Positions 16,150 through 24,835 are shown, counted from the first letter of the stretch. The stretch: DNA of 64,000 bases from Agromyces cerinus (GCF_016907835.1 NZ_JAFBCT010000001.1:1860001-1924000); one strand, 5' to 3'. Translations and numbers: made by a program. Notes: generated from the sequence alone by a model not told the origin.

Positions 16150-17193
16150 ATGCAGCAGATCGTGCCTCCCTACCTGCTCGACCGCATCGCCCACGCGGCC
16201 GGCCCGCGGTTCCCCATCGCGGCCGAGGCGGCGCGGCGCGCACTGCTGCGCGAGCCTCCGGCACGTCTCGGCGTCGAGCCGCTGCCCGAGCTGCCGACCG
16301 TGCTGCCCGACGCGCCGTCGGCGCCCGACCGCCGCATCTCCGACGCCGAGGGCCGGGAGAAGCTGCCGGGCCGCCTCGTACGCCGAGAGGGCGAGCGCGC
16401 CACGGGCGACGAAGCCGTCGACGACGCATACGACGGCCTCGGCGACACGCATCGCCTGTTCGACCGGGTCTTCGGCCGCGACTCGATCGACGGCGCCGGC
16501 ATGCCCCTCGAGGCGACCGTGCACTTCGGCGACAACTACGACAACGCCTTCTGGGACGGCGAGCGCATGGTGTTCGGCGACGGCGACGGCGAGGTCTTCA
16601 GCGGCTTCACCGACTCGCTGAGCGTCATCGGCCACGAGCTGGCACACGGGGTCACCGAACACACGGCGAAGCTGCGCTACCAGGGGCAGTCCGGGGCACT
16701 CAACGAGCATGTCTCAGATGCCTTCGGCGCGCTCGTCGAGCAGTACGCGCTCGGCCAGGACGCCGGGGCGGCGAGCTGGCTCATCGGCGAGGGCATCTTC
16801 ACCGACGAGGTGCAGGGCCGGGCGCTGCGCTCGATGCTCGAGCCGGGCACGGCCTACGACGACGACGTGCTCGGCCGCGACCCGCAGCCCGCGCACATGC
16901 GCGACTACATCGAGACCGACGACGACAACGGCGGCGTGCACCTGAACTCCGGCATCCCGAACCGGGCGTTCGCACTCGCCGCGACGGAGTTGGGCGGCTT
17001 CGCGTGGGAGCACGTGGGGCGCATCTGGTACGACGTGCTCACCTCGGGGCGACTGTCGCCCGACGAGGACTTCGCGGGCTTCGCCGCCGAGACCGTGCGA
17101 GCGGCGCGAGAGCGCTTCGGGCGCGAGAGCCGTGAGGAGCGCGCCGTCATGCACGGCTGGGCTGCGGTCGGCATCGAGGTGCCTCCGGAGTAG
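16150..17193 (+). CDS. Protealysin-like M4 metalloprotease
   Basis: A 347-residue thermolysin-family zinc protease. The short N-terminal propeptide with PPYLLDRIA is typical of protealysin-type precursors, and there is no signal peptide. Zinc ligands His162 and His166 lie in GHELAHGVTEH, with catalytic Glu163, and the third ligand Glu186 is in ALNEHVSDAFGA. The NGGVHLNSGIPNRAF segment holds the active-site His region. Start follows GAGCAT by 6 nt. The next gene encodes its probable inhibitor emfourin. Protealysins are cytoplasmic or non-classically exported and autoprocess their propeptide; actin cleavage and invasion roles are known for Serratia. Confidence 0.95.
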   Translation: MQQIVPPYLLDRIAHAAGPRFPIAAEAARRALLREPPARLGVEPLPELPTVLPDAPSAPDRRISDAEGREKLPGRLVRREGERATGDEAVDDAYDGLGDTHRLFDRVFGRDSIDGAGMPLEATVHFGDNYDNAFWDGERMVFGDGDGEVFSGFTDSLSVIGHELAHGVTEHTAKLRYQGQSGALNEHVSDAFGALVEQYALGQDAGAASWLIGEGIFTDEVQGRALRSMLEPGTAYDDDVLGRDPQPAHMRDYIETDDDNGGVHLNSGIPNRAFALAATELGGFAWEHVGRIWYDVLTSGRLSPDEDFAGFAAETVRAARERFGRESREERAVMHGWAAVGIEVPPE

Positions 17194-17222
17194 CCTCCAC
17201 GCCTGCGGAGTACGATCAGCCC

Positions 17223-17534
17223 ATGGACGTCATCGTGTCCCGGAGCGGTGGCCTCGCCGGCACCAGGCTCACCTGGGAGGTTCGCGTCGACGAGCAGCCC
17301 GATCCCGACGAGTGGTACATCCTCATCGACGAGATCCCGTGGGGCGAGCCGCCACCGCTGCCGCCCGAGCCCGACCGCTTCGTCTACCGCATCCGCTGCG
17401 AGCCGCACGAGGCGACGCTCGCCGAGCGCCAGCTCACGGGGCCGTGGCGTCAGCTCGTCGATCGGGTGCAGGAGACGACGGACCCGCAGCGGCTCGGCGC
17501 GACAGAGTCGCGGCCACCACGCCCCACGCGATGA
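17223..17534 (+). CDS. Emfourin-type protealysin inhibitor
   Basis: A 103-residue protein with MDVIVSRSGGLAGTRLTWEV, the N-terminal pattern of emfourin (M4in), followed by DRFVYRIRCEPHEATLAERQ, another family feature. In Serratia the emfourin gene lies beside protealysin and its product is a tight, slow-binding inhibitor. Here it begins 29 nt after the protease stop with its own TACGAT box 6 nt before the ATG, so it can be made independently from a leaderless message. Its last 101 bp overlap the 3' end of the opposing YhhN gene; the tail RPPRPTR is low in complexity and may not be functional. Confidence 0.85.
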   Translation: MDVIVSRSGGLAGTRLTWEVRVDEQPDPDEWYILIDEIPWGEPPPLPPEPDRFVYRIRCEPHEATLAERQLTGPWRQLVDRVQETTDPQRLGATESRPPRPTR

Positions 17535-18144
17535 GTCCCTGCGCCGCGAGGTAGGTCGACATGACGACGAAGTCGTGGGCCGCGAACTCGTACCCGGGCA
17601 GGAACCTGCCGAGGGCGAGCACCGAGTCGGAGACGATGAAGCATGCACCGCCGAGCACGATCCACCTGCCGTGCATCGACGCGCACATCGCCATCGCGCC
17701 GATGGCCGCGGCGTAGAGCACGATCGGGGCGGCGAGCACGCCGGCGTGCGGCAGGAGCAGGCCGAGCACGACGATCATCCAGGCCCAGTAGACGTACGAC
17801 CAGGCCGGCGGGCGGGGACGTGCACGGGGCATCCGCAGGAACAGCACGATGTAGGCCACGTGGGCGAGGAGGAACGAGCAGAGGCCGGCCGCGAACCATC
17901 CGTCACCCGGGAACGAGAGCAGCACGTCGCCGCCCCACGAGAACGCGATGCCCGTCAACAGCAACGGCACGGGCGCGCGCAACGGGCGCACGAGGAGCAC
18001 CACCGCGAGGGCGAGCAGCGGCATCAGCAGCGCCTTCGTCGCCGTGACGCTCCACGCCGGGCCGAGGTACAGCAGCACGAGGTGCAGCGCCGAGACGACC
18101 AGGTACGGGGCGAACGCGATGAGTGGCGATCGGAAGCGGTTCAC
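17434..18144 (-). CDS. YhhN-family membrane protein (lysoplasmalogenase-like)
   Basis: About 236 residues with eight predicted membrane helices and the YhhN pattern: KALLMPLLALAV, AFSWGGDVLLSFPGDGWF, LLAHVAYIVLF and GACFIVSDSVLALGRF. The paired conserved Asp residues in GGD and SDS are those proposed to be catalytic in TMEM86-type lysoplasmalogenases, which hydrolyse the vinyl ether of lysoplasmalogens. The GTG at 18144 is preceded by GAAAGG; a longer frame adds a non-membrane leader. The C-terminal tail overlaps the emfourin gene on the other strand. Confidence 0.85.
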   Translation of the reverse strand: MNRFRSPLIAFAPYLVVSALHLVLLYLGPAWSVTATKALLMPLLALAVVLLVRPLRAPVPLLLTGIAFSWGGDVLLSFPGDGWFAAGLCSFLLAHVAYIVLFLRMPRARPRPPAWSYVYWAWMIVVLGLLLPHAGVLAAPIVLYAAAIGAMAMCASMHGRWIVLGGACFIVSDSVLALGRFLPGYEFAAHDFVVMSTYLAAQGLIAWGVVAATLSRRAAAGPSSPAPDRRADATAP

Positions 18145-18199
18145 GTCGTCGCGCCTTTCGGGTTCCGGCCGTCGACCGGCCGCATGCCAGACTACCGAA

Positions 18200-19234
18200 A
18201 TGCTGCTGCCGGCGATCGACCTCTCGTCCCTCACCCTTCCCGTCTCGGGCGCCGAGCTCGCGGCGCAGCGTCAGCGCGACCGTGCAGCTGCGCGCACCAA
18301 CCGAGGCAGGATGATCGCACTCGCGATCGGTCTCGGCGTGTTCGGCATCGGATTCCTCGCGATGGTCGCGTACGGCATCATGGCGGCGCTCGACACGGGA
18401 TGGACGTTCACCTTCGCGATCCTCACCGCGTGGGCGGTGTTCGCGACGATCGCGGTCGCCCGCCTCGCCAGCCTGCCCGCGGCGACGGGCGAACCGGCGA
18501 AGGCCGAGGCCCGACTGCATCGGCTGGCAGAGCTGAACGGCCTCGTGTACGAGCCGAACGTGGAGCCGCGACTGCCCGGCCGCCTGTTCGAGCGCCTCAG
18601 CGGGCGACGGCGCAACTCGCGCTTCACGACGACCTCGGGGCGCACCGTAGAAGTCGGCAACCTGCTCCACCCGCAGGCGAAGGCCGGCACGTCGGTGTCC
18701 GTCACGATCCGCGCGGGCGGCGTCGCCAGCACGACGGCCGACGACGGTTCGTACTGGCAGTACGTCGCCGTGCAGCTCGACGCGCACCTGCCCCACATGG
18801 TGCTCGAACCCGCGGCGGTGACGATGGCGAGCACCGGGCGACGCGCGTTCCCCGTCGACTTCGACGACGACCAGCACCTCTCGCTCGAGGGCGACTTCGA
18901 CCGGTACTTCCGCTTGTTCGTGCCGAAGGAGTACGAGCGCGACGCACTCTACGTCTTCACGCCCGACCTCATGGCGGCGATGATCGACGAGGCGCCCGGC
19001 ATGCACGTCGAGATCGTCGACGACTGGGTGATCTTCAGCCGCAACGGCCGCGTCGACTTCGCGTCGCCGTCGACGTGGGCGACGATCGATCGCACTGCGA
19101 ACCGCGCGGCATCCCGAATCGTCGAACGCGGCGGCCGCTATCGCGACGAGCGCACGGCCGATGGAACGACGACGGCCGGCAGGGAGACGGTGCTGCGCAC
19201 CGTGGCCCCTGCCGGCCGTCGACTCGAACGGTGA
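18200..19234 (+). CDS. Hypothetical protein with two membrane helices
   Basis: No family recognised with confidence. The 344-residue product has a soluble N-terminus, two membrane helices (around residues 38-58 and 66-84) and a large cytoplasmic or external alpha/beta domain containing LNGLVYEPNVEPRLPGRLFE, YWQYVAVQLDAHLPHMVLEP and LEGDFDRYFRLFVPKEYERD. The ATG at 18200 is 6 nt after CAGACT, a leaderless start that removes an 84-codon upstream extension. The final 20 codons are encoded by one arm pair of a large hairpin (19170-19221) that can serve as the terminator of the opposing FKBP gene. Similar proteins with this membrane-plus-domain layout are common in Microbacteriaceae. Confidence 0.75.
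   Translation: MLLPAIDLSSLTLPVSGAELAAQRQRDRAAARTNRGRMIALAIGLGVFGIGFLAMVAYGIMAALDTGWTFTFAILTAWAVFATIAVARLASLPAATGEPAKAEARLHRLAELNGLVYEPNVEPRLPGRLFERLSGRRRNSRFTTTSGRTVEVGNLLHPQAKAGTSVSVTIRAGGVASTTADDGSYWQYVAVQLDAHLPHMVLEPAAVTMASTGRRAFPVDFDDDQHLSLEGDFDRYFRLFVPKEYERDALYVFTPDLMAAMIDEAPGMHVEIVDDWVIFSRNGRVDFASPSTWATIDRTANRAASRIVERGGRYRDERTADGTTTAGRETVLRTVAPAGRRLER
19170..19221. terminator. Large hairpin at the junction of convergent genes
   Basis: GACGGCCGGCAGGG (19171-19184) pairs with its complement at 19207-19220, and ACGGTGC (19187-19193) pairs with GCACCGT (19197-19203), leaving a TGC loop. The whole structure lies in the last codons of the plus-strand gene and just beyond the FKBP stop on the minus strand, so it probably terminates FKBP transcription. 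Confidence 0.65.
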
Positions 19235-19238
19235 GCGG

Positions 19239-19610
19239 TCAGCTCACGCCGAGCAGGTCGATCACGAAGATGAGGGTCTTGCCCGACAGCTGGTGACCGC
19301 CGCCCGCGGGGCCGTAGGCCTGGTGCGGGGGCACGGTGAGCTTGCGGCGACCGCCGACCTTCATGCCGGGGATGCCCTCCTGCCAACCGCTGATGAGCGC
19401 CTGGAGGGGGAAGTTGATGGACTGGCCACGACCCCACGAGGAGTCGAATTCCTCGCCGCTGTCGTACTCGACGCCGAGGTAGTGCACGTCGACGGTCGAG
19501 CCGGGCTGCGCCTCGGCGCCGTCGCCGACGACGAGGTCTTCGATCACCAGCTCGACGGGAGCCGGCCCCTCGGGAGCGTCGATCTCGGGCTTGCTGTTCG
19601 TATCGGTCAT
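19239..19610 (-). CDS. FKBP-type peptidyl-prolyl cis-trans isomerase
   Basis: A 123-residue cytoplasmic FKBP. DLVVGDGAEAQPGSTVDVHY, LGVEYDSGEEFDSSWGRG, SGWQEGIPGMKVGGRRKL and HQAYGPAGGGHQLSGKTLIF contain the conserved active-site residues (Tyr, Asp, Phe, Trp and the final Phe). It speeds prolyl isomerisation during folding. No signal peptide or membrane anchor. No good Shine-Dalgarno is visible before the ATG. The stop is 5 nt from the stop of the convergent upstream gene. Confidence 0.95.
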   Translation of the reverse strand: MTDTNSKPEIDAPEGPAPVELVIEDLVVGDGAEAQPGSTVDVHYLGVEYDSGEEFDSSWGRGQSINFPLQALISGWQEGIPGMKVGGRRKLTVPPHQAYGPAGGGHQLSGKTLIFVIDLLGVS

Positions 19611-19711
19611 ACGTCAACCCAAACAGGTTCGCGGCCTCGTCGCAATCGCGGACAACCGTCCACCCCCCTCTTGCGCTGACTGCGAACACGTTGCAGTCTG
19701 GAGTCCTAGAA

Positions 19712-19766
19712 CTCGTCGCCTGGTAGAGATGTCGGCAGTGCCACACCACAGGGCGACGAGTTTTTT
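19712..19766 (+). terminator. Orphan intrinsic terminator, possible small RNA 3' end
   Basis: CTCGTCGCC (19712-19720) pairs with GGCGACGAG (19752-19760), followed immediately by six T residues. Inside are further pairs TGGT/ACCA and GGC/GCC. This is the best U-tailed terminator in the window, yet no plus-strand gene ends nearby: the flanking genes are both on the minus strand. A TAGAAC box lies just upstream at about 19707. A short plus-strand RNA ending here is the simplest reading. Confidence 0.6.
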
Positions 19767-19815
19767 GTGCTCAGTGCAGGGCCGCGCCGCTCTGCGGCGG
19801 CGGCCGGCGGAAGCC

Positions 19816-20985
19816 TCAGCTCAGCAGCACCCGGCGATCCTCGACGACGGCGGCGAGCAGACCCTGCTCGTTGACGATCGTGCGTTCGCTCGCGAGGCCG
19901 GTGGCGATGCGCTGGCGGGTGAAGGCGAGGTGCGTGGCATCCGCGATGAGCTTGCGCATGACGCCGGTGCGCGGCGGAGTCTGCGCCTTCGCCCAGGCCC
20001 TCGCCTGTCGCCGCCCGGCGGGCGTGGCGAGCATTTCGACCTCGGCCGGGCTGAACCACCCGGCGGCGCCGTACTCGGCGAGCCGGTGCCGGGTGACCCG
20101 CACCTCCTGTCGCCGCAGGAGCACGGTGAGCACGATCGCGGCGATGAAGATCGGCACCTGCACCGTGAGGTAGAGGCCGATCGCGTCGTCGGCGAAGGTG
20201 AGCGAGCCGTTCCAGAGCGCGTGCAGCGCGACCGCGCCGAGGAGGCCGAGCAGGAACCATCCGACGACGCCGGCTCCCCCGCCGCGGCGGGCGCCGATGC
20301 CGATGGCGAGCCCTGTGCACGCCGTGAAGAGCACGTGGGCGAACGGCGAGAAGAGGCCGCGCACGACGAAGGTCGCGCCGAGCGTCTCTGCGCCGCCCTC
20401 GACGAACGCCTCGCCGAAGTACAGCACGTTCTCGGTGAACGCGAAGCCCGCGGCGACGGTCGCGGCGTAGACGAGCCCGTCGACGGGGCCGTCGAAGTGC
20501 GAACGCGAGAAGGCGAAAATGAGCAGCACGCCGATGCCCTTCGCGACCTCCTCGACGATCGGCGCCTGCACGACCGCCTGCAGCGCTTCGTTCGGTGCGC
20601 CGCCGGGCTCGGCGTATGCCATCGCGAGCTGCACGCCGAGGTCGACGATGAGCGCGATCGCCACGGACACGGCGGCGCCCCAGAGGAAGGCGAACCACAG
20701 CGCCCAGCGCGGCTCGGGCTCCCAGCGGTCGACCCACCGCACGGCGAGCAGCACCATCGCGAGCGGCACGAGGGCGAGGAGCGACCCGATGAGGAGGGTC
20801 GACACGCCGAGCCCGACGGCGAGGTAGGCGAGCACCAGGAGGCCGACGAACCCGGCCACGACGATGCCGATGATCGCGAAGAGCACGCCGCCGCCGCGCG
20901 GCTTCGGCGGCGCCGTCCAGATCGGAGGCGCCGGCGACGGATTCAGGGCGGGGTCGGGGGCTGAGTTCGGGGCCACGGAGGTCAC
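19816..20985 (-). CDS. PrsW-family intramembrane metalloprotease
   Basis: A 389-residue membrane protein with a Pro-rich cytoplasmic start and eight or so helices. PrsW motifs are intact: APIVEEVAKG (Glu-Glu), GFAFTENVLYF (Glu), FSPFAHVLFTA (His) and ALHALWNGS (His), which together form the proposed zinc site. About 120 soluble residues follow the last helix. PrsW enzymes cut anti-sigma factors or signalling proteins within the membrane; no sigma/anti-sigma pair is adjacent. The GTG start is 6 nt after TAGGCT on the minus strand (leaderless). It follows the FAD-oxidase gene by 9 nt but has its own promoter element. Confidence 0.92.
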   Translation of the reverse strand: MTSVAPNSAPDPALNPSPAPPIWTAPPKPRGGGVLFAIIGIVVAGFVGLLVLAYLAVGLGVSTLLIGSLLALVPLAMVLLAVRWVDRWEPEPRWALWFAFLWGAAVSVAIALIVDLGVQLAMAYAEPGGAPNEALQAVVQAPIVEEVAKGIGVLLIFAFSRSHFDGPVDGLVYAATVAAGFAFTENVLYFGEAFVEGGAETLGATFVVRGLFSPFAHVLFTACTGLAIGIGARRGGGAGVVGWFLLGLLGAVALHALWNGSLTFADDAIGLYLTVQVPIFIAAIVLTVLLRRQEVRVTRHRLAEYGAAGWFSPAEVEMLATPAGRRQARAWAKAQTPPRTGVMRKLIADATHLAFTRQRIATGLASERTIVNEQGLLAAVVEDRRVLLS

Positions 20986-20994
20986 GCGGGCAGC

Positions 20995-22419
20995 CTATCG
21001 AGCGGGTGCCTCCGGCGCGTCGGAAGACACGGGTGCTTCGAACATGACCCCCGGGTTCAGGATGCCGCTCGGGTCGAAGAGCGCCTTGATGCCGCGCTGC
21101 AGCTCGAACGAGTCGTCGCCGAGCTCGTCGGCCAGCCAGCGCCGCTTCAGCACGCCGACGCCGTGCTCGCCGGTGAGCGTGCCGCCGAGCGCGACCGCGG
21201 TGCGGAACATGTCGTCGGCCGCGGCCCACACGTGCTCGGGCACCTCGTCGCCGGTGAACACGAAGTTCGGGTGCAGGTTCCCGTCGCCCGCGTGCGCGAT
21301 CGTCGGGATCTCGATGCCGTGGCGTCGGCCGATCTCCTCGATCGCGCGGAACATCTCGGGCAGGCGCGAGCGCGGCACGGCGACGTCCTCGATGAGCACC
21401 TGGCCCGACGCCGCGAGCGCGGGGTGCATCGCCCGGCGGATGCCGAGCAGGCGATCGCCCGTCGCGGCATCCGTCGACAGCGTCACCCTGGCGCCCGACT
21501 CGGCGAACAGGCGGGCGATCTCGGCCCCCTCATCGGCGGCGCCGGCGCCGTCGCACTGCGCGAGCAGGAACGTCTCCGACGGGGCGAGCGTCGCGAGCGG
21601 CGTGCCGACGACGCCGTCTGTGCCGAGGTACGCCGCCACACGCGCGAGCCCGGCCGCGTCGATGAGCTCGAGCACGGCGGGCCGCAGGCGGGCCGCGGTG
21701 ACGGCAGCGGATGCCGCGGCTGCGGCCTCGACGTCGGGAAGCACCGCGGCGACGGTGACCGTCTCGCCCGGCGTGATCGGCCGCAGCCGCACGGTCGCCT
21801 CGACGATCACGCCGAGCGTTCCCTCCGAACCGGTGAAGAGCGCCGTGAGGTCGTACCCCGTGACCCCCTTCACCGTGCGGTGCCCGGTGCGCAGCAGCCG
21901 CCCGTCGGCGAGCACGACCGCGAGGCCGAGCACCGCCTCACGGGTGACGCCGTACTTGGCGCAGAGGAGACCTCCGGCGTTGGTGGCGATGTTGCCGCCG
22001 ATCGACGAGATGGCGCGGCTCGCGGGATCGGGCGCGAACCAGAGTCCGCGCGAGGCGAGCGCGTCGTTCAGGTCGCCGTTCAGCACGCCGGGCTCGACGA
22101 CGGCGAGCTCGTCGGCCTCGGAGACCTCGAGCACCCGGTTCATGCGCGAGAGGTCGAGCACGATGGCGCCGGGGCTCGCGATGGCCCCGCCGGCGAGGCC
22201 CGTGCCGGCGCCGCGCGGCACCACGGGAGTCGACGTCTCATGGGCGATGCGCATGACGGCCTGCACCTCGGCGACGGATGCCGCGTGCACGACCGCGATC
22301 GGCGGGGTCGCGCTCCGCCACCCCGAGCGGTCCTCGCGGGCAGCCTCGAGATCGGCCGATGCGATGGAGACGGATGCCCCGAGGGCGTCTTGCAGGAGGG
22401 TCACGACGGCGTGCGGCAT
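20995..22419 (-). CDS. FAD-binding oxidase, GlcD/D-lactate dehydrogenase type
   Basis: A 474-residue member of the PCMH FAD-linked oxidase family. The FAD domain has PVVPRGAGTGLAGGAIASPG and SSIGGNIATNAGGLLCAKYG, and the C-terminal cap has IAHAGDGNLHPNFVF (metal-ligand histidines) and TLTGEHGVGVLKRRWL. These match glycolate oxidase GlcD and D-lactate dehydrogenases that oxidise 2-hydroxy acids and pass electrons to the quinone pool. The ATG is 6 nt after TATGGT (minus strand). Start is divergent from the Ada-AlkA gene with 75 bp between them. No GlcE/GlcF subunits are present. Confidence 0.9.
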   Translation of the reverse strand: MPHAVVTLLQDALGASVSIASADLEAAREDRSGWRSATPPIAVVHAASVAEVQAVMRIAHETSTPVVPRGAGTGLAGGAIASPGAIVLDLSRMNRVLEVSEADELAVVEPGVLNGDLNDALASRGLWFAPDPASRAISSIGGNIATNAGGLLCAKYGVTREAVLGLAVVLADGRLLRTGHRTVKGVTGYDLTALFTGSEGTLGVIVEATVRLRPITPGETVTVAAVLPDVEAAAAASAAVTAARLRPAVLELIDAAGLARVAAYLGTDGVVGTPLATLAPSETFLLAQCDGAGAADEGAEIARLFAESGARVTLSTDAATGDRLLGIRRAMHPALAASGQVLIEDVAVPRSRLPEMFRAIEEIGRRHGIEIPTIAHAGDGNLHPNFVFTGDEVPEHVWAAADDMFRTAVALGGTLTGEHGVGVLKRRWLADELGDDSFELQRGIKALFDPSGILNPGVMFEAPVSSDAPEAPAR

Positions 22420-22494
22420 CCCTCCACCATACGGCGCGGCGCTGATGTCCGATTCCCGCTGGTCGGTGTCGTCGGGGCGTGCGAGGCTGGTCGC

Positions 22495-24054
22495 ATGACG
22501 AGCACCGCGACCACCGCGCCCACCCGCCGCCGGCTGCACGGCGACCCGCTCGACGACCCCGAGTTCGCCGAGCGGTACCGGGCGATGCAGGCGCGCGACG
22601 CCCGCTTCGACGGGCAGTTCATCACGGGCGTGCACTCGACGGGCATCTACTGCCGGCCGAGCTGCCCGGCAGTCGCGCCGAAGGCGTCGAACGTCAGCTT
22701 CTATCTCACCGCGGCTGCAGCGCACGAGGCCGGCCTCCGGGCGTGCAAGCGGTGCCTGCCCGACGCCGTGCCCGGCTCTCCCCAGTGGGACCTGCGCGAC
22801 GACCTCGCCGCCCGCGCCATGCGGCTCATCGCCGACGGCGTCGTCGAGCGCGAGGGGGTGCCGGGGCTCGCCGCCCGGCTCGGCTACACCCCGCGGCACC
22901 TTACGCGCGTGCTCACCGGCGAGCTCGGTGCCGGCCCGCTCGCACTGGCTCGCGCGCATCGCGCCCAGAACGCGCGGGCGCTGCTCACCTCGACCGCGCT
23001 GCCGGCCGCCGACGTGGCGTTCGCCTCGGGGTTCGGCAGCATCCGCCAGTTCAACGAGACGATCCGCGAGGTCTACGAGCGCAGTCCGCTCGAGCTCCGT
23101 GCCGCGGCTCGGGTGCGCGAGCGGCAGCCGCAGCCCTCGGCCGCCGTGCCCGACTCGGGCCCCGACGGCGGGGTGGTGCGGCTGCGGCTGCCGGCGCGGC
23201 CGCCGTTCGACGCCGCCGGCGTGTTCGGCTGGCTCGCGGCCCGAGCCCTCGACGGCGTCGAACACGCCGGCGACGCCCGCTACGAGCGCACGCTCCGCCT
23301 GCCCGGCGGCCCTGCCGTCGTCGCCTTCGCCGCGGCGGGCGACGCCGCCTCGCCCGCGATCGAGGTCGAGGCGCGCCTCGCGACCCTCGCCGACCTGCCC
23401 CCGCTGGTCGCCCGCGTGCGCCGGCTCTTCGACCTCGACGCCGACGCGGTGGCGATCGACGCCGCGCTCTCCCGAGACCCGGCGCTCGCGGCATCCGTCG
23501 CCGAGACTCCCGGCATCCGCGTGCCCGGATGCCTCGATCCCCACGAGCTCGTCTTCCGCGCACTCATCGGGCAGCAGGTCTCGGTGAAGGCGGCCCGCAC
23601 CGCCCTCGCCCGGCTCGCCGCCGAGCTCGGCGAGCGCGTGGCCCCGCACGCCGACGGCGCTCCGTCGACGCTCTTCCCGTCGGCTGCGGCGATCGCCGAG
23701 CACGGGCCGGAGGTGCTCAGGGGCCCCGCTGCCCGGGTGCGCACCATCGTCGACGTCGCGAATCGGCTCGTGTCGGGTTCCCTGGTCGTGGCCTCCGAGC
23801 GCGAACGCATCGAACTGCAGTCCGACCTGCTCGCGGTGCCCGGCATCGGACCGTGGACGGCCGGCTACGTCGCGATGCGCGTGACCCGTGCCCCCGACGT
23901 GCTCCTCACCGGCGACCTGGCGCTGCGGAACGGCGCCGAACGACTGGGGCTGCCCTCGGCTGCGCGCGAGCTCGCCGTCCTCGGCACGCGGTGGGCACCC
24001 TGGCGCAGCTACGCGTCGATGCACCTCTGGCGCGCCGCGGGTGCAAAGATCTGA
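22495..24054 (+). CDS. Ada-AlkA fusion: methyl-sensing activator and 3-methyladenine DNA glycosylase
   Basis: A 519-residue fusion for alkylation repair. N-terminal Ada zinc domain: GVHSTGIYCRPSCPAV and RACKRCLPD supply the four Cys, including the methylphosphotriester acceptor. An AraC-type HTH follows (LAARLGYTPRHLTRVLTGEL and a second helix set ending REVYERSP). The second half is AlkA: an N-terminal beta domain, then the HhH-GPD part with FRALIGQQVSVKAARTALAR, LLAVPGIGPWTAGYVAMR and the catalytic Asp in DVLLTGDLALRNG. The Ogt-type methyltransferase domain of classical Ada is absent. The ATG is 6 nt after GAGGCT, a leaderless start. Confidence 0.95.
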   Translation: MTSTATTAPTRRRLHGDPLDDPEFAERYRAMQARDARFDGQFITGVHSTGIYCRPSCPAVAPKASNVSFYLTAAAAHEAGLRACKRCLPDAVPGSPQWDLRDDLAARAMRLIADGVVEREGVPGLAARLGYTPRHLTRVLTGELGAGPLALARAHRAQNARALLTSTALPAADVAFASGFGSIRQFNETIREVYERSPLELRAAARVRERQPQPSAAVPDSGPDGGVVRLRLPARPPFDAAGVFGWLAARALDGVEHAGDARYERTLRLPGGPAVVAFAAAGDAASPAIEVEARLATLADLPPLVARVRRLFDLDADAVAIDAALSRDPALAASVAETPGIRVPGCLDPHELVFRALIGQQVSVKAARTALARLAAELGERVAPHADGAPSTLFPSAAAIAEHGPEVLRGPAARVRTIVDVANRLVSGSLVVASERERIELQSDLLAVPGIGPWTAGYVAMRVTRAPDVLLTGDLALRNGAERLGLPSAARELAVLGTRWAPWRSYASMHLWRAAGAKI

Positions 24055-24087
24055 TGTCTCAGCCGGTTGTCGGCTATGATCGCCGTC

Positions 24088-24759
24088 ATGGCGGTCACTG
24101 ACGAAGCGATCCTGAAGATCAAGGCGATGATCGTCTCGGGCGAGTTGCGCCCGGGCGACCGCCTCGAACCCGAGAAGGAGCTCAGCGAGCGGCTCGGTTT
24201 GAGCCGGTCCTCACTGCGGGAAGCAGTCAAGGCCCTCGAGGTCATCAGGGTCCTCGACGTCCGTCGCGGCGACGGCACCTACGTCACGAGCCTCGAGCCG
24301 ACGCTGCTGCTCGAGGCCATGAGCTTCGTCGTCGACCTGCACAGCGACCAGTCGGTGCTCGAGATCTTCTCGGTGCGACGCATCCTCGAGCCGGCGACCT
24401 CGGCGCTCGCCGCCCAGAACGCGGAGCCCGAAGACCTGGCGCACCTGCACGCGCTGCTCGAGGGCGTCGACGTGTCGTCCGACATCGAGTCGCTCGTCGC
24501 GCACGACCTCGACTTCCATCGCGGCATCGCCGCAGCGGCCGGCAACACGTACCTCGCGAGCCTGCTCGAGTCGATGTCGAGTCACACCGTGCGCGCCCGG
24601 ATCTGGCGTGGCATCACCCAGGAGGACGCGACCGGTCGCACCATCGCCGAGCACGGGGCGATCCTCGCCGCACTCGAGCAGCACGACCACGAGCTGGCCC
24701 GTGCACTGACCCTGACGCACATCGCAGGCGTCGAGAACTGGCTGCGTGCAGCGCTGTGA
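24088..24759 (+). CDS. GntR-family regulator, FadR/FCD type
   Basis: About 223 residues. The N-terminal winged helix has the GntR pattern (ILKIKAMIVSGELRPGDRL, SERLGLSRSSLREAVKALEV, VRRGDGTYV), followed by an FCD domain with FSVRRILEPATSALAA, a DLDFHRGIAAAAGN metal-site region and HGAILAALEQHDHELA. FCD regulators typically bind sugar acids or carboxylates through a metal. The ATG at 24088 follows TATGAT by 7 nt and is preferred to an upstream start. It directly precedes the sugar ABC importer and probably represses that operon, where a candidate operator is visible. Confidence 0.92.
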   Translation: MAVTDEAILKIKAMIVSGELRPGDRLEPEKELSERLGLSRSSLREAVKALEVIRVLDVRRGDGTYVTSLEPTLLLEAMSFVVDLHSDQSVLEIFSVRRILEPATSALAAQNAEPEDLAHLHALLEGVDVSSDIESLVAHDLDFHRGIAAAAGNTYLASLLESMSSHTVRARIWRGITQEDATGRTIAEHGAILAALEQHDHELARALTLTHIAGVENWLRAAL

Positions 24760-24835
24760 ATCGGCGCCGTCGCGGCAGCGGATCGGGCACGAGGCGACCC
24801 GTGAATGACCGTGACGAACTTGTGATCATGACTGC

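Noticed and set aside
14730..17135. Open frame of about 800 codons on the plus strand
   Set aside because: Mostly antisense to CPBP and HAD genes and out of frame with the protealysin gene.
19611..19766. Known housekeeping RNA (6C RNA, SRP RNA or tmRNA)
   Set aside because: Only one C-run is present, the conserved SRP loop and the tmRNA-like ends are absent, so no known class is supported.
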